This document shows positions 22,041 to 34,609 of a stretch of DNA of 64,000 nt, in pieces. The notes beneath the pieces were generated by a model that was not told the DNA's origin, did not search any database, and saw only the letters and a list, made by a program, of their open reading frames with translations. The translations under genes were made by a program, and so were the position numbers. The DNA lies in contig NC_088323.1 in the NCBI RefSeq assembly GCF_910592395.1, positions 6,760,001-6,824,000 on the forward strand, read 5' to 3'. Numbering within the stretch: the first letter of the stretch is position 1; the number at the start of each line of letters is the position of its first letter. This DNA comes from Lineus longissimus (Eukaryota > Nemertea > Pilidiophora > Heteronemertea > Lineidae).

Positions 22041-23836
22041 GAGTTACAATACATTCATTGTTTAGGTTTTACCAAGAATAGATCAAGACCGGTCTTGTTC
22101 ATGGTGTTATTTTAACTACAAGCTAGAATTGTTACATTACTGTATCACTGACATACACAACATACACAGTTTAATGTATCACGGAATGCATGGCGATGTA
22201 TGTCACTCATCAAAATCAGTACATGTCTTCTCTATTCTTCACTTCGTTAGAATCGAGGTTGTGCACCATCACAACTCAAACACCGTAGTGATAATTTTCA
22301 GCGTATTACGTCATTAGTAATGTGGGGCTTCTCGTCATGGAAAGAAAGTCATAGGCTAAGACCCACTTGCCCGAAGTTTGCATTGTTTTAAAAGACTTGT
22401 GTCATTCATCAGTTGTTGAGACATGACTGTTTCGTCCCAAGTTGGCAACATCGCCAGAAGTGTCATTTCTCGTGAATCGAGTACAACCTGCTTTTCGACA
22501 CTCACACTCTGATATCCAATTTGGAGTGGGACTGGGAGTCACAATGGTGTGCAACCTCTCTCGATCCATCAATATTATAATATTAAACCATTTTTAAACA
22601 AAGTTAGTGGAAAAAATATCCTGAGAATATGAGGTAATGGTATGGATATATATTCGTAAATATTGTTTACTCAGAGAACAATCATTGTTTCAGAACAAAG
22701 TCCAATTAAACATGACAATGATATAGAAATTTGAAGAGTTTGGAAGCCAAAACCACTAAATCCATTGAGGTCTTTTGACTTATAAATAGAACTTGAAATT
22801 TTTGTTTGTGCACTGAAAATGACAATCTTCTTAAAAACTTGTGGGGCTACCTGAGATGAGATTTGGGTAGGTAGTCCCACTAATACCTTTCATTGCCAGC
22901 ACATTGAACTTGAAGAATCAGTCTACGTCGTCACTGCATGATGATTGTGTGAGGACGTCATGGTTTTCGATGTGATCCTGTGAATTTTGCATTGAAACGA
23001 TTAGGTATTCAAATCCAGCGAACTGTTAGCCTCACATTACCATTATCATCTCAATTTTTCTGAATGGCTATTGCACCTAAACTCTTCATACAATGTATCT
23101 TCTCATCAATAATCTATCAGTACTCGAAAAGTGACTACTTTTTTGGTGCCAACGGTTACAGAAAATTCAAACAACTTGCCATTTTGATATTCAACGCAAC
23201 CATTACCAAATATTCTTTAGAATAAGTACCAGAACGGTTCTTCGGCTCGTACAAGAATAAGACATGTTTTGTTTAAAGTTCAACTTCAATTTTGACAAAC
23301 AGAAGCTGTGTAGCCACTTTTCGAGCACTGAATGTACAGTGGATGGAGGGTTTAGCTAGTAAAATCTACATGTATACCGGTAGTTAAAACCAACTACATA
23401 TGTGATATTCTTGTCAGTGTGTCAATATATTTACTTTTCTGGCATGAGAGAGTTCCATTCTTACCCCCAGTTAAGGTGGCACAGAATCCTCCACAGGGGT
23501 GACTGGCATATATACCCCTTGGACGTAAGTTTTGAGCAAGGATGCAAACTTTCTTGCCTGATATTTCGTCAAAGTTATATTAATACAGTTCCATGGACTT
23601 CAATCTTACGCATTATAAAGGATTTTCGTGTCATCTGGGCGCTTTATATGATGGTTTGAATGACTTGAGGGAGGTCTTAAGAAACTTCTTGAGTAGAAAT
23701 ACATACTTTGCAACCGACCACTAACAAGAGAGTACCACACAGTTTGGACTGCTGGAGCGAACATGATTGATAGTCTACAAATACTGCAATGGGCGACAAT
23801 TAGAGGTGGGCCAGGACTTTTCTAGTGACGTCACCT
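22041..23836 (-). other. Probable 3' UTR / downstream region of the fourth 14-3-3 gene
   Basis: There is no coding sequence. It contains a MITE at 23118-23330. A segment near 23065 (GGCTATTGCACCTAAACTCT) resembles 9589 (GGCTTTTGCACCTGAACTCT), a trace of older homology or a shared repeat. An AATAAA also overlaps the stop codon itself, which is too close to be the only signal. Confidence 0.35.
23118..23330. mobile_element. MITE with 21-bp terminal inverted repeats
   Basis: The left end CAGTACTCGAAAAGTGACTAC mirrors the right end GTAGCCACTTTTCGAGCACTG with two mismatches. CAGT-starting ends and AT-rich targets fit Tc1/mariner-type MITEs. There is no ORF, and no second copy is seen here. Confidence 0.75.
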
Positions 23837-24586
23837 TTATTGATCATCTACATTGTCCTCCTCATCATCTTTTTCGCTCACCCACAGGGTGAGGTTATCA
23901 CGCAGGAGCTGCATAATCAAGGTACTGTCCTTATAGGAGTCCTCCTTCAGGCTATCCAACTCCGAAATGGCGTCGTCGAAAGCCTTTTTCGCCAAATCGC
24001 ACGCCTGCTTAGCATTATTTTCAATCTCGTAACAGAACACTGAATGATTGAGACAGAGTCCCAGTTTAATAGGATGAGTTGAAGGCAACTCTTTAGCAGC
24101 TTCGGCAGCCTCCTCATAGGCCAGTTTCGCTTTGAGGGCAACCTCCTTTCTCTCATCACCGAGCGCAACCTCGGTTATGTATCGCAAGTAATCGCCCTTC
24201 ATCTTGGTGTAAAACACCTTGCCATCTGCATCCTCACCAGCGTCAACTGATAGTGATGGAAGTAATTTCTCCCCGATAAGCTGAATAACCTTGTCACATC
24301 GCTCACGCAACTCGGCTTCGATCTCCTCCCGGTATTTCGCGGCCAAACCCTGCTGTCCCTCATCGTTTTTCTCCAATGCTTTCTGTTCAATGGAGGAGAT
24401 AATGCGCCACGCCGACCGCTTCGCGCCAACCACATTCTTGAAGGCCACGGATAACAGATTCCTCTGTTCACTAGAAAGTCGAGTCGTGCTCTCTGTCAGT
24501 TCAGTCATAGTCTTTGCCATGTCATCGTAGCGTTCCGCTTGCTCAGCCAGTTTCGCCATAACGAACAACACATTATCATCAGACAT
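23837..24586 (-). CDS. 14-3-3 protein, diverged zeta-like, single coding exon (array copy 4)
   Basis: This copy has 249 residues from the ATG at 24586. The family core is intact: [17 protein letters not shown] (about 42-58), [19 protein letters not shown] and [18 protein letters not shown] with acidic tail [13 protein letters not shown]. Pocket residues K50, R57, R135 and Y136 are kept. It is the most diverged of the four: GAKRS for GARRS, FYTKM for FYLKM, RYITEV for RYLAEV and [15 protein letters not shown] for [15 protein letters not shown]. No frameshift or stop is present, so it looks functional but specialised. The frame stays open to 24799, but that part crosses a clear splice acceptor at 24594, so I reject the longer start. 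Confidence 0.95.
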   Translation of the reverse strand: MSDDNVLFVMAKLAEQAERYDDMAKTMTELTESTTRLSSEQRNLLSVAFKNVVGAKRSAWRIISSIEQKALEKNDEGQQGLAAKYREEIEAELRERCDKVIQLIGEKLLPSLSVDAGEDADGKVFYTKMKGDYLRYITEVALGDERKEVALKAKLAYEEAAEAAKELPSTHPIKLGLCLNHSVFCYEIENNAKQACDLAKKAFDDAISELDSLKEDSYKDSTLIMQLLRDNLTLWVSEKDDEEDNVDDQ

Positions 24587-24615
24587 CTTGATACCTGAAG
24601 TGGTGAAAAAGCGAC
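24587..24615 (-). other. 3' splice site of a 5'-UTR intron, 14-3-3 copy 4
   Basis: In the minus sense CTTTTTCACCACTTCAG precedes GTATCAAG and the ATG. The exon starts at 24594, 8 bases before the start codon, nearly the same spacing as in the other three. Confidence 0.72.
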
Positions 24616-26490
24616 CATTAAGATTTCTAGAGACCAATAAGACAACCATAAAAAGATCCGACATCGACTTAAGATACGAAGAGTCCAAAGTTTTCAACCA
24701 AAGCTCATCCAGCACAAGAACTATTTCTGGGAAATTACCCCGTCCACTCCACAATCCTAGACCAATCGTCCTCCAGCTAATGTACCCAAAGCTCAACAAA
24801 TGGGTGTGTTGGTTTTGACAACTTCACCGACACCCAGTATATGTCCTTGTGGCTAACGGACACACACACAACTGGATATTGTATTCTTTCCTCTAATAAG
24901 AGTTTGATTAACAAGTTGCTAAGCACAATAATTACTAGCATATAATCATCTTGATTAATTGCTGCATGTGGTGAGCCAGTCAGTGGTGGTATACAGTTTT
25001 GACAGACAATCAGAGTGCCATTCAGCCCTCAGTCACGCTTTTTCAAATGCTCAGCATTTCTTTTGACCCTCCCATGGACCTGATAAGTAAGAGAGCCACA
25101 TTACTCTCATCAAGATTAGACCTGTTTGGCGTGGATGACACGCACAGTAAGTCGTGTCACATGTCCAAATCATGTGCGGGCAACGTGCCCTAGCATTGTT
25201 TTAAAATTCATCAGAACTTGGTTGCAGCCTCTCCTTACATGTCAACAGACAAAAAAAAACATTAGTTTGATTCAAATGATATAGATGGCAACACTTTTGA
25301 CCACTATTCACTCATTTCTAATAAAAGAAAGCACTGTTTAGCAATGGTATCCACTGCAACACCAAGGATGGATCTGGCGGAAACAAGAGTTACCAACTTT
25401 ATTTCCCATAACTTTTGTAAGGTCAACATACAATTTCAACGACTTAAAGAGCACAGCCAACTAATAGCATTTCCGTTGTAGTGCGAGTGATAGAAATCTC
25501 TCATTTGCAAGTGCTTTTTAATAGAAACAGTCCTGCTATGTATTGTAATACTCAAGAAAACTGGCCACAGGGCTAATGCCCCACCTCCTTTCGTTTCCAT
25601 TTTGCATGTATCACTCTAGGCAAACCTATTGATTGCCCAGGATAAGAACCTCTTCCCAGACCCAAGTTTTTGGCCATTTTTTAATGGTAAACAGGTCAAG
25701 AATCAAAGGTAGCTCATCAAGCCGCCCTGATTCGACCAACTGTCAACGGTGCACAAACAAGGTCTGTACAACTACATCATGTATTGCATTCAAACGAAAC
25801 CGTTCCAAATGTGTGCGTTTTTGATATTCAAAATATTAGAAGTGGTGAAGAGAGGGAAGAGAAGTGTGTTAGGTGAAGGCACCGCCACCAACGCAGGGAT
25901 GTATTAAGTGATTATGTTAGATGTGGTTAGCAACTTTTACCTCCCAGGACCACACATGCCAAAAAGCGTAATGGTCACTCAATATTTCTAACCCTGGAAT
26001 AACAAATTTTACCATCTCGCAGTTAAAACACAGGTAGAACAGGACATATAAAAATTGTGCTACAAAACTGCAGTACATCCAATTTTACCAGAACGTGTGG
26101 CCAACATTATTACTTTTCGGGGGGGACTGCACCGGGTAAAAGTATGTCGATAATTTTTGCAGCACACATGAGCAATTAATGAAATGGGTGCACCCCATCC
26201 ACCAAGGAGCGGACATACTTTACACAGGCACTCCGTGAGATTTTTGGTTTTTTGAAAAATTTTCTAATTGGGAGCAGTGTGACAGAGCAAGTGAAAAATC
26301 TGGAGTTGTGAGGGTGCTGACCCCATTCAAAGATGGAGCCACAAGTCAGCCAAATCAAGAGTACTCTCGAAGCATCCCACAAACCCAGGGGGAACCCTAT
26401 GAAATACACATTGGACTCTTCATACGGACAAAAAGGGGGACCTCCAATACTACAACAATGACATGAAATCAAGATAAATTCTTCATATAC

Positions 26491-26502
26491 TTTATTTTTA
26501 TT
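26491..26502 (-). terminator. Isolated poly(A)-like double signal
   Basis: Plus-strand TTTATTTTTATT gives two overlapping AATAAA motifs on minus, in an AT-rich setting like the 14-3-3 3' ends. No coding exon is recognised upstream, so chance is a fair explanation. Confidence 0.2.
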
Positions 26503-29500
26503 TCATTACAAGTTAAAATCAAATCCTAACTTTATATAATTCATCCAAATTGCTAGTCAAAATTTCAAAGCCTCCAAATGATACACATAAGCTACATTCA
26601 CAACACACAACAGGGCTCTGCCAAAGTATCAGAATGATCAACGAATTTTATACATATTTAGAAATACGACACAACAAATTCATTCGATGTCCTCAAATTC
26701 TAATAGCTTTTACAGTACAGGGTGATCAGCTCCATGTTCAGAACAAGTTCCCAACTATATTCTATTTTCAGCTCGGTATAATTTTAGCAAGTTTGTGGCA
26801 GAGTCCCTGGTAAAGGCCCAAGATAGCACAAGGCCATCGGGAAATATTCTCGTCCATCATCATACTCCCTTGAAGCAACACCAGTGGTTTCAAAACCGCA
26901 AACAACCTGGACAATTTGACTCCAAACAGGGAGGAGACAGTGGTGAAGATACAGAATTTTCAAAAGTGCCACGAAAAGGCATATGATAAATGACTTGGTA
27001 TATTTCTCGATGGCCTTTTCTACTATGTTTTCTTACCTCTTATTGTGAAGATTCAGCATACGCCAGGCGAAACTTATAAAAGAGCTGAAGCCTCCATAGG
27101 AACGCAATATTCTAATTGACGCCAAATCCTGCCGCCTCCCATTTTGGAGAAATACAAAAAATGTCGCGTCACACACGAGACACAGTTGCCAGGTCCTGAA
27201 TAAAGACTTGAGAATGCCAGCGTGAGAGGTGAGATCATGAAGAAATTTCAAAACAATCTGGCAATTTTTAGACGCATGCTGTAGCATTGAAAAGAAACCG
27301 GTTAATTTGAAAACAGAGGCATTGCTTGAAGGGAGTCGATATATACCAATTTTCATTCATGTTGTGATGGTAACCAATGAAGCGATACAGAAGGATACGG
27401 AGGTAGGCCTACTACTGCAGAACTGCCCACAGCACATGCTCAGGATGTTTTTAAAGCGGAAAGAAAAAACAATAAGACTGGACTTCACAGAAATAACTGG
27501 GTGAATACCACTCACCATATCGTGCTGATCCATGCGTGAAAATCAGCGCCGTCTAGCCAGTGTCGATGGAAGAAATAACAACTCCGTGGGTCGAGAGAGA
27601 CGTCGTCACCACCTTTGCTCTGATAACAGTAATGTCCACTTGCTGATCACCAGTTAGTCGAAATATTAATGACACAAGGTGTACCAGGGTTCCCCCTGGG
27701 CTATTTCTAATATCACAACCATCAACTCGCCAAAAAACTACGTTGACACCAGTAAACATGCACCCCAACGAGGTCAAGGAAAGTAAAATATGATCCAAAG
27801 AAATGTTCAAATGCACACATTTTTATTAGGCCCCATTTTTTCATTTTTAGTTTACAAATCTGCCCCCTACGACTTTTGCACAACCAGAATAAAAATAAAA
27901 GTAAATTTCGGGGGTGAAGAGGGAAACAAATTTACCATCAAATTGGTTGCAAATCTAGTTACCATGATAAATACTATCAATAAAATAACATTTTGTGGCT
28001 TTTCTTGTTATGTTTTAAAATGAAACTTCTAGCGTGCTCTAAGAATAGGAAATTCAAGGAATAAATAAAGAAGTTAGCATAAACTGAATGGTTTTGTTCC
28101 GTTGCCATATTGAAGTTTTCACCCATGCATTGCTATTCCAGGAACGTGTCCAGTTAAAAGATTTTAATTTTTTACCGACACCGCTTAAAAGCAATTGGAT
28201 GACTGACAACCCGTAATAAAAATAGTTTTACAGCCAGTCGTCACAATCTGTGATGCAAGCATGAGCCCAGGAACCTAAATTCAGATAGGAAAGGCATGGT
28301 TATGATAGCATTTTAAGAGAAAACTAAATAGTCACAACAGGATTATTGGTGAAGAGGCAACCCAAGGCGGGGCAACTTGTTATAAGGTCAGCTTGGACTC
28401 AGAGCCAACGCTCAGGTAGAAAAGCACCACAGTGGGAACTCAAATTGCTAGTGTGTGCTGCAGCTTTTTCTACACAACAAAATGACATTTGTTACAGATC
28501 GAAATGTTTCAGCCAAGTTTACAGGCTCTCTGGTTAGGTCAGCAGATTATACTAAACTTCAAAGCAATATGTTACGACTAAGTTTCAAAACACAGCCTAA
28601 ATCTAGAATTAGTTGTTTTACGGATGAATTGGAATAAGACCACCACCAAATGTCGGAAAAACTGGGATTTTATTCAAGCGAGCAAACAAGAAATTTCAAA
28701 ATTTATGTCAATTATTGTGGCTTAGAAAATAGCCCAGGGGTCCTTGTGCCCGTCTTTTAGGCATTAGGATCTAACAAGTTTCATTTTTTATCAAGAACAA
28801 AATGTCATATCCCAAGATTTTAGACTATCTTCGCTCCAATCAGGCGCCACTGAAAAAATAAAATAAACTTGTTTTAATTTGCTTGTCATGGTCGACTTTT
28901 CTGGTGCTGCTCTTGCATACGCATCCGCAAAACAACTAATAATACATTTGAGCTGAATAACAATCGGGGATGCACACATTTCAAAACAGTCTTTTAAATG
29001 CAATTTTATTTTTTACCCTAATTTTAAATCGGTGCTTTGTTAAGAAAATAGTAAAGAAGTTATAATATGGGTTAGGAAATATTTTCTAACATTGGACAAC
29101 AACTACCCATCCCCAATCCCCTGATAAAAAAACGTGTCATAAACGAACTGAATTTTGCATTTTTCATGTATTTACACTGGCTCAACTGGTGAACCTGGTG
29201 GTTCAAAATGCTGCATTGGCAGCTGCATAGTTGCACATATCACACTGGCATGCTGCACAACTTGGGCAGAAGAGATGATCATAGGAACCTTGCCATGCAA
29301 CTAAGGTACCCCCCTCAAAAAGATATCACTATCAGAAGACAATATTTCTAACGAGGTCTTTTAAAATGATGATCAACCAACTGACAGAGACAGTAACTGG
29401 CTCTGCAGTCCGAACAGCATCAAATTCAGAATTGTAAACTAAGGCAAAACGGAAATTCCAAAACACACAAGATACCAAATACCAAGGTCAGCCAGTAAGC

Positions 29501-32500
29501 ACTCAACTGCAACTTAGCAAGCAACACAATTGACATAATCCAGCATCTCCAACTGTGGAAATGGAAACCAGCAAAGGTTTTTAGATTGCATGGTTTTCAT
29601 ACCGTTTTCACAGCACATGTCCCTAAATTAACACAATATAAGTTTTTTGCTTTTAGGTCATTAGGCATATTAACTGACCCCCCGGAAACACATTTTCTGC
29701 ACCTCACATTGCTAAAGTCTGCTCCTAAATCCCGTAAATTAATTCGTGAACCCACAAACTATGTCATTTTCGGATGGAGATAGCAACATCAGTATTTAAT
29801 ATTAAATCAGACCGTTTTTTTCTCGGTGATTCATGGTTTCAGGAAGTGGTACAGAAGGAACAACTGGGGCACTCGGCTAATACGGTAAACGGTAAATGGT
29901 TAATACGGTAAACGGTATCGTACATGTACACCATTACAAATATAGATAATCTGCACGAATAATAATCAATAGCATGTAATTGAGTGTACATGAACACAAT
30001 AGACTCACAAATGGGAGGCCATTATTACTGAAGGCAGCCACCTATCCCTGAATGGCTCATTGAAACAGAAGCCCACACTTGGCGGAACAGAGCAAGTTTT
30101 GAGGCCACTAACTGTGAAGAGACAATACACCGAATGAAGGGGGGGTTAATTATTTTCAACGTGCACAGACATACTAAAATTACACCCGGGCAATACATAG
30201 CCAGTTGGAAATAAGGCTGTGCACTTACAAGGGCAAGGCCATAGCATTTTGCGAATTCGGCCTTACAGTGTCGGCTGAAGTTTGTCAATTCAGAGATTCA
30301 AGTTGAGTGCTTGCTGTCCAGACCAAGAAAAAAAACAAAATTCAAAGTAAATTCTCAAAGGATACTCACCAAAGGTAAAGCTCCTCCTTGTCCTTCCCTC
30401 ACACTTGGACCAGGCTCATCGACAAATAGATTCACTCAACGTTTGGACGATGGGTCATGGAGAAAAACATCATCATCATCATCCGTCACAGCTTCCAATT
30501 TCATTCACAAAAATCTCAGTCTTAACAACATAATATGTAACAAAAGAACAATGATATTTATTTCCAGAAAAATTGCAGTCTACATTGATAATGCCACTGT
30601 ATGGCACAAACAGACAGAAGTGGCAACTTTCACCCAATGTCCAGGACATTCCACCCCACATTGACCTGGGTGCAGGATACCTGTACTGCCATGTGAGACA
30701 ACAAATATGAATCACTACAAACTAATCACAACTGGCTCAAAATTCAGGAGTGCCTCAGACACAGAATTAGCAGCTTATCCCTTCGACGTCAGTGTTCGAT
30801 TAAAGGTTTTATTTCCAGTTGTCAACTGGCCAACCAAGTCCATGACCTGAAGTTATCCGTGTAAACGTTAACTCGCCCGCTTCCAAATGTGACATTTGGC
30901 ACATTTCTTTTGATAAATTTGCACCACTTCTGCCATTCAGCTGTCATCAAGGACCAGGAAGTGAATTAACATGAGCTTTTGGAGAGTTGCCAACTGGGCA
31001 AGCTGGTAAGAAAAACAGAGCTACCCACCCTAAGGTTAGGGTTGCCAACGGCGAGTGGGGGACTGGGAAAATCGAACACTGGACGTTGCACGCTTTTGTC
31101 AGAAAAAAAATTATCTCAATTCTAAGTCCAGACAAGTCCAATCCATTAAGTATGCAATGATTAAAGTGACAAGTTAATGAATTAGCCCAAAAAACATGAA
31201 CAAGGATTTCCCACTTTAAAATGAGAGATGGTTATCTGTCATGCAGGGTGTACAGTCAACAGAACAATCAAATGAATAGTTGACTTCGTACCAGTCCGGT
31301 GGGGGGCACTGAGAAGAGGCGTAACAAAAAAGCTGCAAATGAAAGCTACCACCAGGCACCACATGATATATTATTTGTTGCACACAATATTTAGGTTTGT
31401 TGCAGCTTTGAATTGGCCCCCACCAGCTGGTATCGAGTCAAATATTTGAGAACAAGCCTTGAAACACTCGGACACAAGCTAATACACTGACGCCAATTCC
31501 GAGCTGGTCATATTTTCTATATGGTCGAGCTATCAGTCAATGTATCAAGCCTGACCTGCTATAACCACAAAAGCTTTTGAGCTATTGGTTAGGAGGTAGT
31601 CCCAGTACTGGTATGGCAGCATATCAAGAACTTTCTTCACTGTTTCTTCTCACATCTTGATACTGTGTAGTGTACTGTATAGTGTCAAGGCTGGTTCAAG
31701 TGCAAATAGTTCTGTGGCCCCTGCATTTAATTATTCTGTTGATTGAACATGAAGGGTTAAATTAGAGTGGTTATGACAGAAAGAAGGGTGTGAATTTCCA
31801 AATCTGACATTGAAGATTTTTAGGTCTACTTGCACCCCCCCCCCCCGCATAATGTGGCTCAAATAATACTTGCCAACTGGTCTAAGATGTTATTGCCCCT
31901 TATATCAGGGGACTAATTACTGGGCTTGTTGGCCTGGGAATGCGAGAGATGATTTGAGAGGGCATGAAGACCACTTTGGAGGTCACCTGCCTCACCAGTG
32001 GCGGCCGTGGTGATTCAATTCGTCCACCACTGCTTGAACGCCGTTAATGTTTAGGATGACCGGTCGACATGGCTGAAACAAAGGTTCCCGGCTCGCCCTT
32101 TCTGAATATTTTTCTGACAACTGGCTTTAATTATGAACGACCGGCTGGGCATCGGATATATTTCATTGCTGGCACTAACAGACACCTACACACCAAGTAT
32201 TTTTTGGCTTTCTACGTCACATTGACATAGTCTTTTGTACAGGCCTATTTTTAGACCAAAACGTGCGTTTGCTGGCTTGAAGTAAAGCCTTGTAAATGGA
32301 GGCCTATATCAAACGGGCGCGGGCATGTGACGTGTGAAGATCAAGTTGTACATTGTCATTAAGTTGAAGAATTAGTTCACAAATATCATAGACTAGCCAC
32401 TCTGGAATCTGCCATTATTTGGGCCACACTATAGGTCAATGTACAAAGATGATGATGAGTCACCAGGATAGGTAGGGCAGCCAGCCGACTGGCAAGGCTA

Positions 32501-34603
32501 TGCATCCCGGCCTGTGCATCGACGTGTGCATAACATAGCACTGTCTGCATGGTCTGCATCACACTCACAGACCGACTGTGCAAATCCCCATCGCCGGTTT
32601 CGGCAGTACCCAACACCCTATGCAACCCAAAACAACGCCACATTATGCACCAATCAATAATCTTTAAATTGTTTCATCGGTTACGGGTATTTTAAAGAAG
32701 GAGAGGAGTGATAACACGGAAGCAACAGCTTGTTTGTTTGCAAAAATACCAGTTTCCGACGATTTCCCGGCTATCGAAACGAGGAGGTGGGGCTTCATTT
32801 AGACCCTTACAGAAGCTAAATTATGGGTTGTGCAGATACTTTACAACGCTGAAAATGTTTGTCATGTTCTTATGTTTACGTTTTTTACCTTTCTTGTGTG
32901 TTTGAACGACCAGTTGATAAGTTCTGAAGCTCTTTTCGTGGACAATATCGCAGGTACGGGAAAGCCGAACAAAATGGTGGCAGGCTGTCGTGAAAACAGA
33001 AGTCACCTACTGCGCATGTCAGTCTCGCGGGTCACGCAGAGAGATTCTAAAGAATGGAATCTTCGACTACTTGCATGTTTCGAGAGAAAAATGGGCTTGG
33101 CAATCACATTTTTGACACATTTTGCAGGTTTTCGTCCGTGTCTGTCTCACTTTTCCTACCAGTTGGCCAGGAAATAAGTATTCTTACAAAGTTTTGAAGC
33201 AGTTAATATAATAGGATTAATTCTACAGGATTTTTCATCAAGTTTCTAGCCAGTTTTGTTTCGCAACTTTTTTACAAGCGGCGGCAGCGGTCAAGGAAGC
33301 ACGTGTCGTCTGCAACTTTCACTTTACTTATTGGAGCGCATCAAGAACTCGAAATAAGCTACGGGGTTGAGAGTCTTTGAAAAAGGTTTCCAATATTGTT
33401 AGTCATCGGACTGACTATGTCAGACACATATATGCCCAATGATGGTACCCGCAATGATGAGCAAAATGAGTCCCCATGGTTACCGACCACAGGGCGGGAA
33501 ATCGTGCGGTGGCGGCCTTCATTGCATTGGCGCGTTGATTGCCCGGGTTGTTCGTTACATCATTTAAAACCTCCCTGGTCAGCCATTCTTCAATAGTCAC
33601 CTCACAGGCGGGGGGGGGCAAGTCCTTATAACTCCCATACTGCACTTCCCAAAAGTCTTGCCACCGCCCATCTTGACGCACGTTGTCTGCCCGGGATGTC
33701 TGGAAGCTCTTTGCTCCAAAAGATCAGGCCAAAAGTTTATAAAATCTGCACAGAGACAGAAGTTGCCTGTTGAAATGACCAACAACAGAATGACCCTGAA
33801 GTTGACCTGGTATTACCATTGTATCTTTCAGGATTGTGATGGCCTCAGCCCTTTGGCCCTGGTAACAGCATCCGGAGATTCAGGGGTTTCCTTATCCTCG
33901 GTTGTATGAAAATCCAGCCGACAATAAGATACGGAGAGCTCAAAAAAGCACTGGACAATAGGCATTGTGAGAATCTGGAAACCTTGGTATTGAATGGATG
34001 CCTTCAACAGCGCCAGACCTTCACATTTAATCCTTGGGATTGGGGGTAGACCAGGGGATTAGGGCAATACCAAGGAACAGTCACTGACTGACCCGGCTAT
34101 AGATTGGCAACCACTCACCTTTTGGGGATGACCCAACGATAAATGGCAACAATGTCTCCAAACTGTAACAGAACATGTTGCATGATTGTCATGCAACCAT
34201 TAGCTCTATTATCTTCTCTTCTTCTGCTGTGAATGGAATCTTTGAGATGTCAGTCTGTTTTTGGTAACAAAGTTGGCTGTCCTGAGTTCCACCACAGAGC
34301 CTCAGAGCTTCGTGGTCAGGGTGGTATCCTTTGCCCAGCATTCTTTCCTATTCTATTGCTCTATCAACAATATTGGACAATTTTTAATGTATTGTAGGAG
34401 GAAACCAGCGACCCAGGAGGAAACCTACACTCACAGAGAGTCGCCGACTCAAACAAAGATGTGCACAGACTGAAAGATCTTTCGAGTGGATAGGCACTGA
34501 GATTGATTTCAAATATCAGTTTTACAACTGGGCCATCAGACAGTCCCAAATGTTTTCATCAAAATAAACACATATAAACACATATTTAATGAAGCAGCAT
34601 AAC

Positions 34604-34609
34604 TTTATT
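34604..34609 (-). terminator. Isolated poly(A)-like signal
   Basis: The plus-strand context GCAGCATAACTTTATTTCAT is loosely like the 14-3-3 3'-end blocks (GACATGAACTTTATTC). There is no associated coding sequence. Confidence 0.18.

Noticed and set aside
24587-24799. 71-residue N-terminal extension of the fourth 14-3-3 protein (frame open to a Met at 24799)
   Set aside because: The stretch crosses a clear splice acceptor 8 bases before the conserved MSDD start, matches no 14-3-3 N terminus, and the other copies have an intron at the same place.
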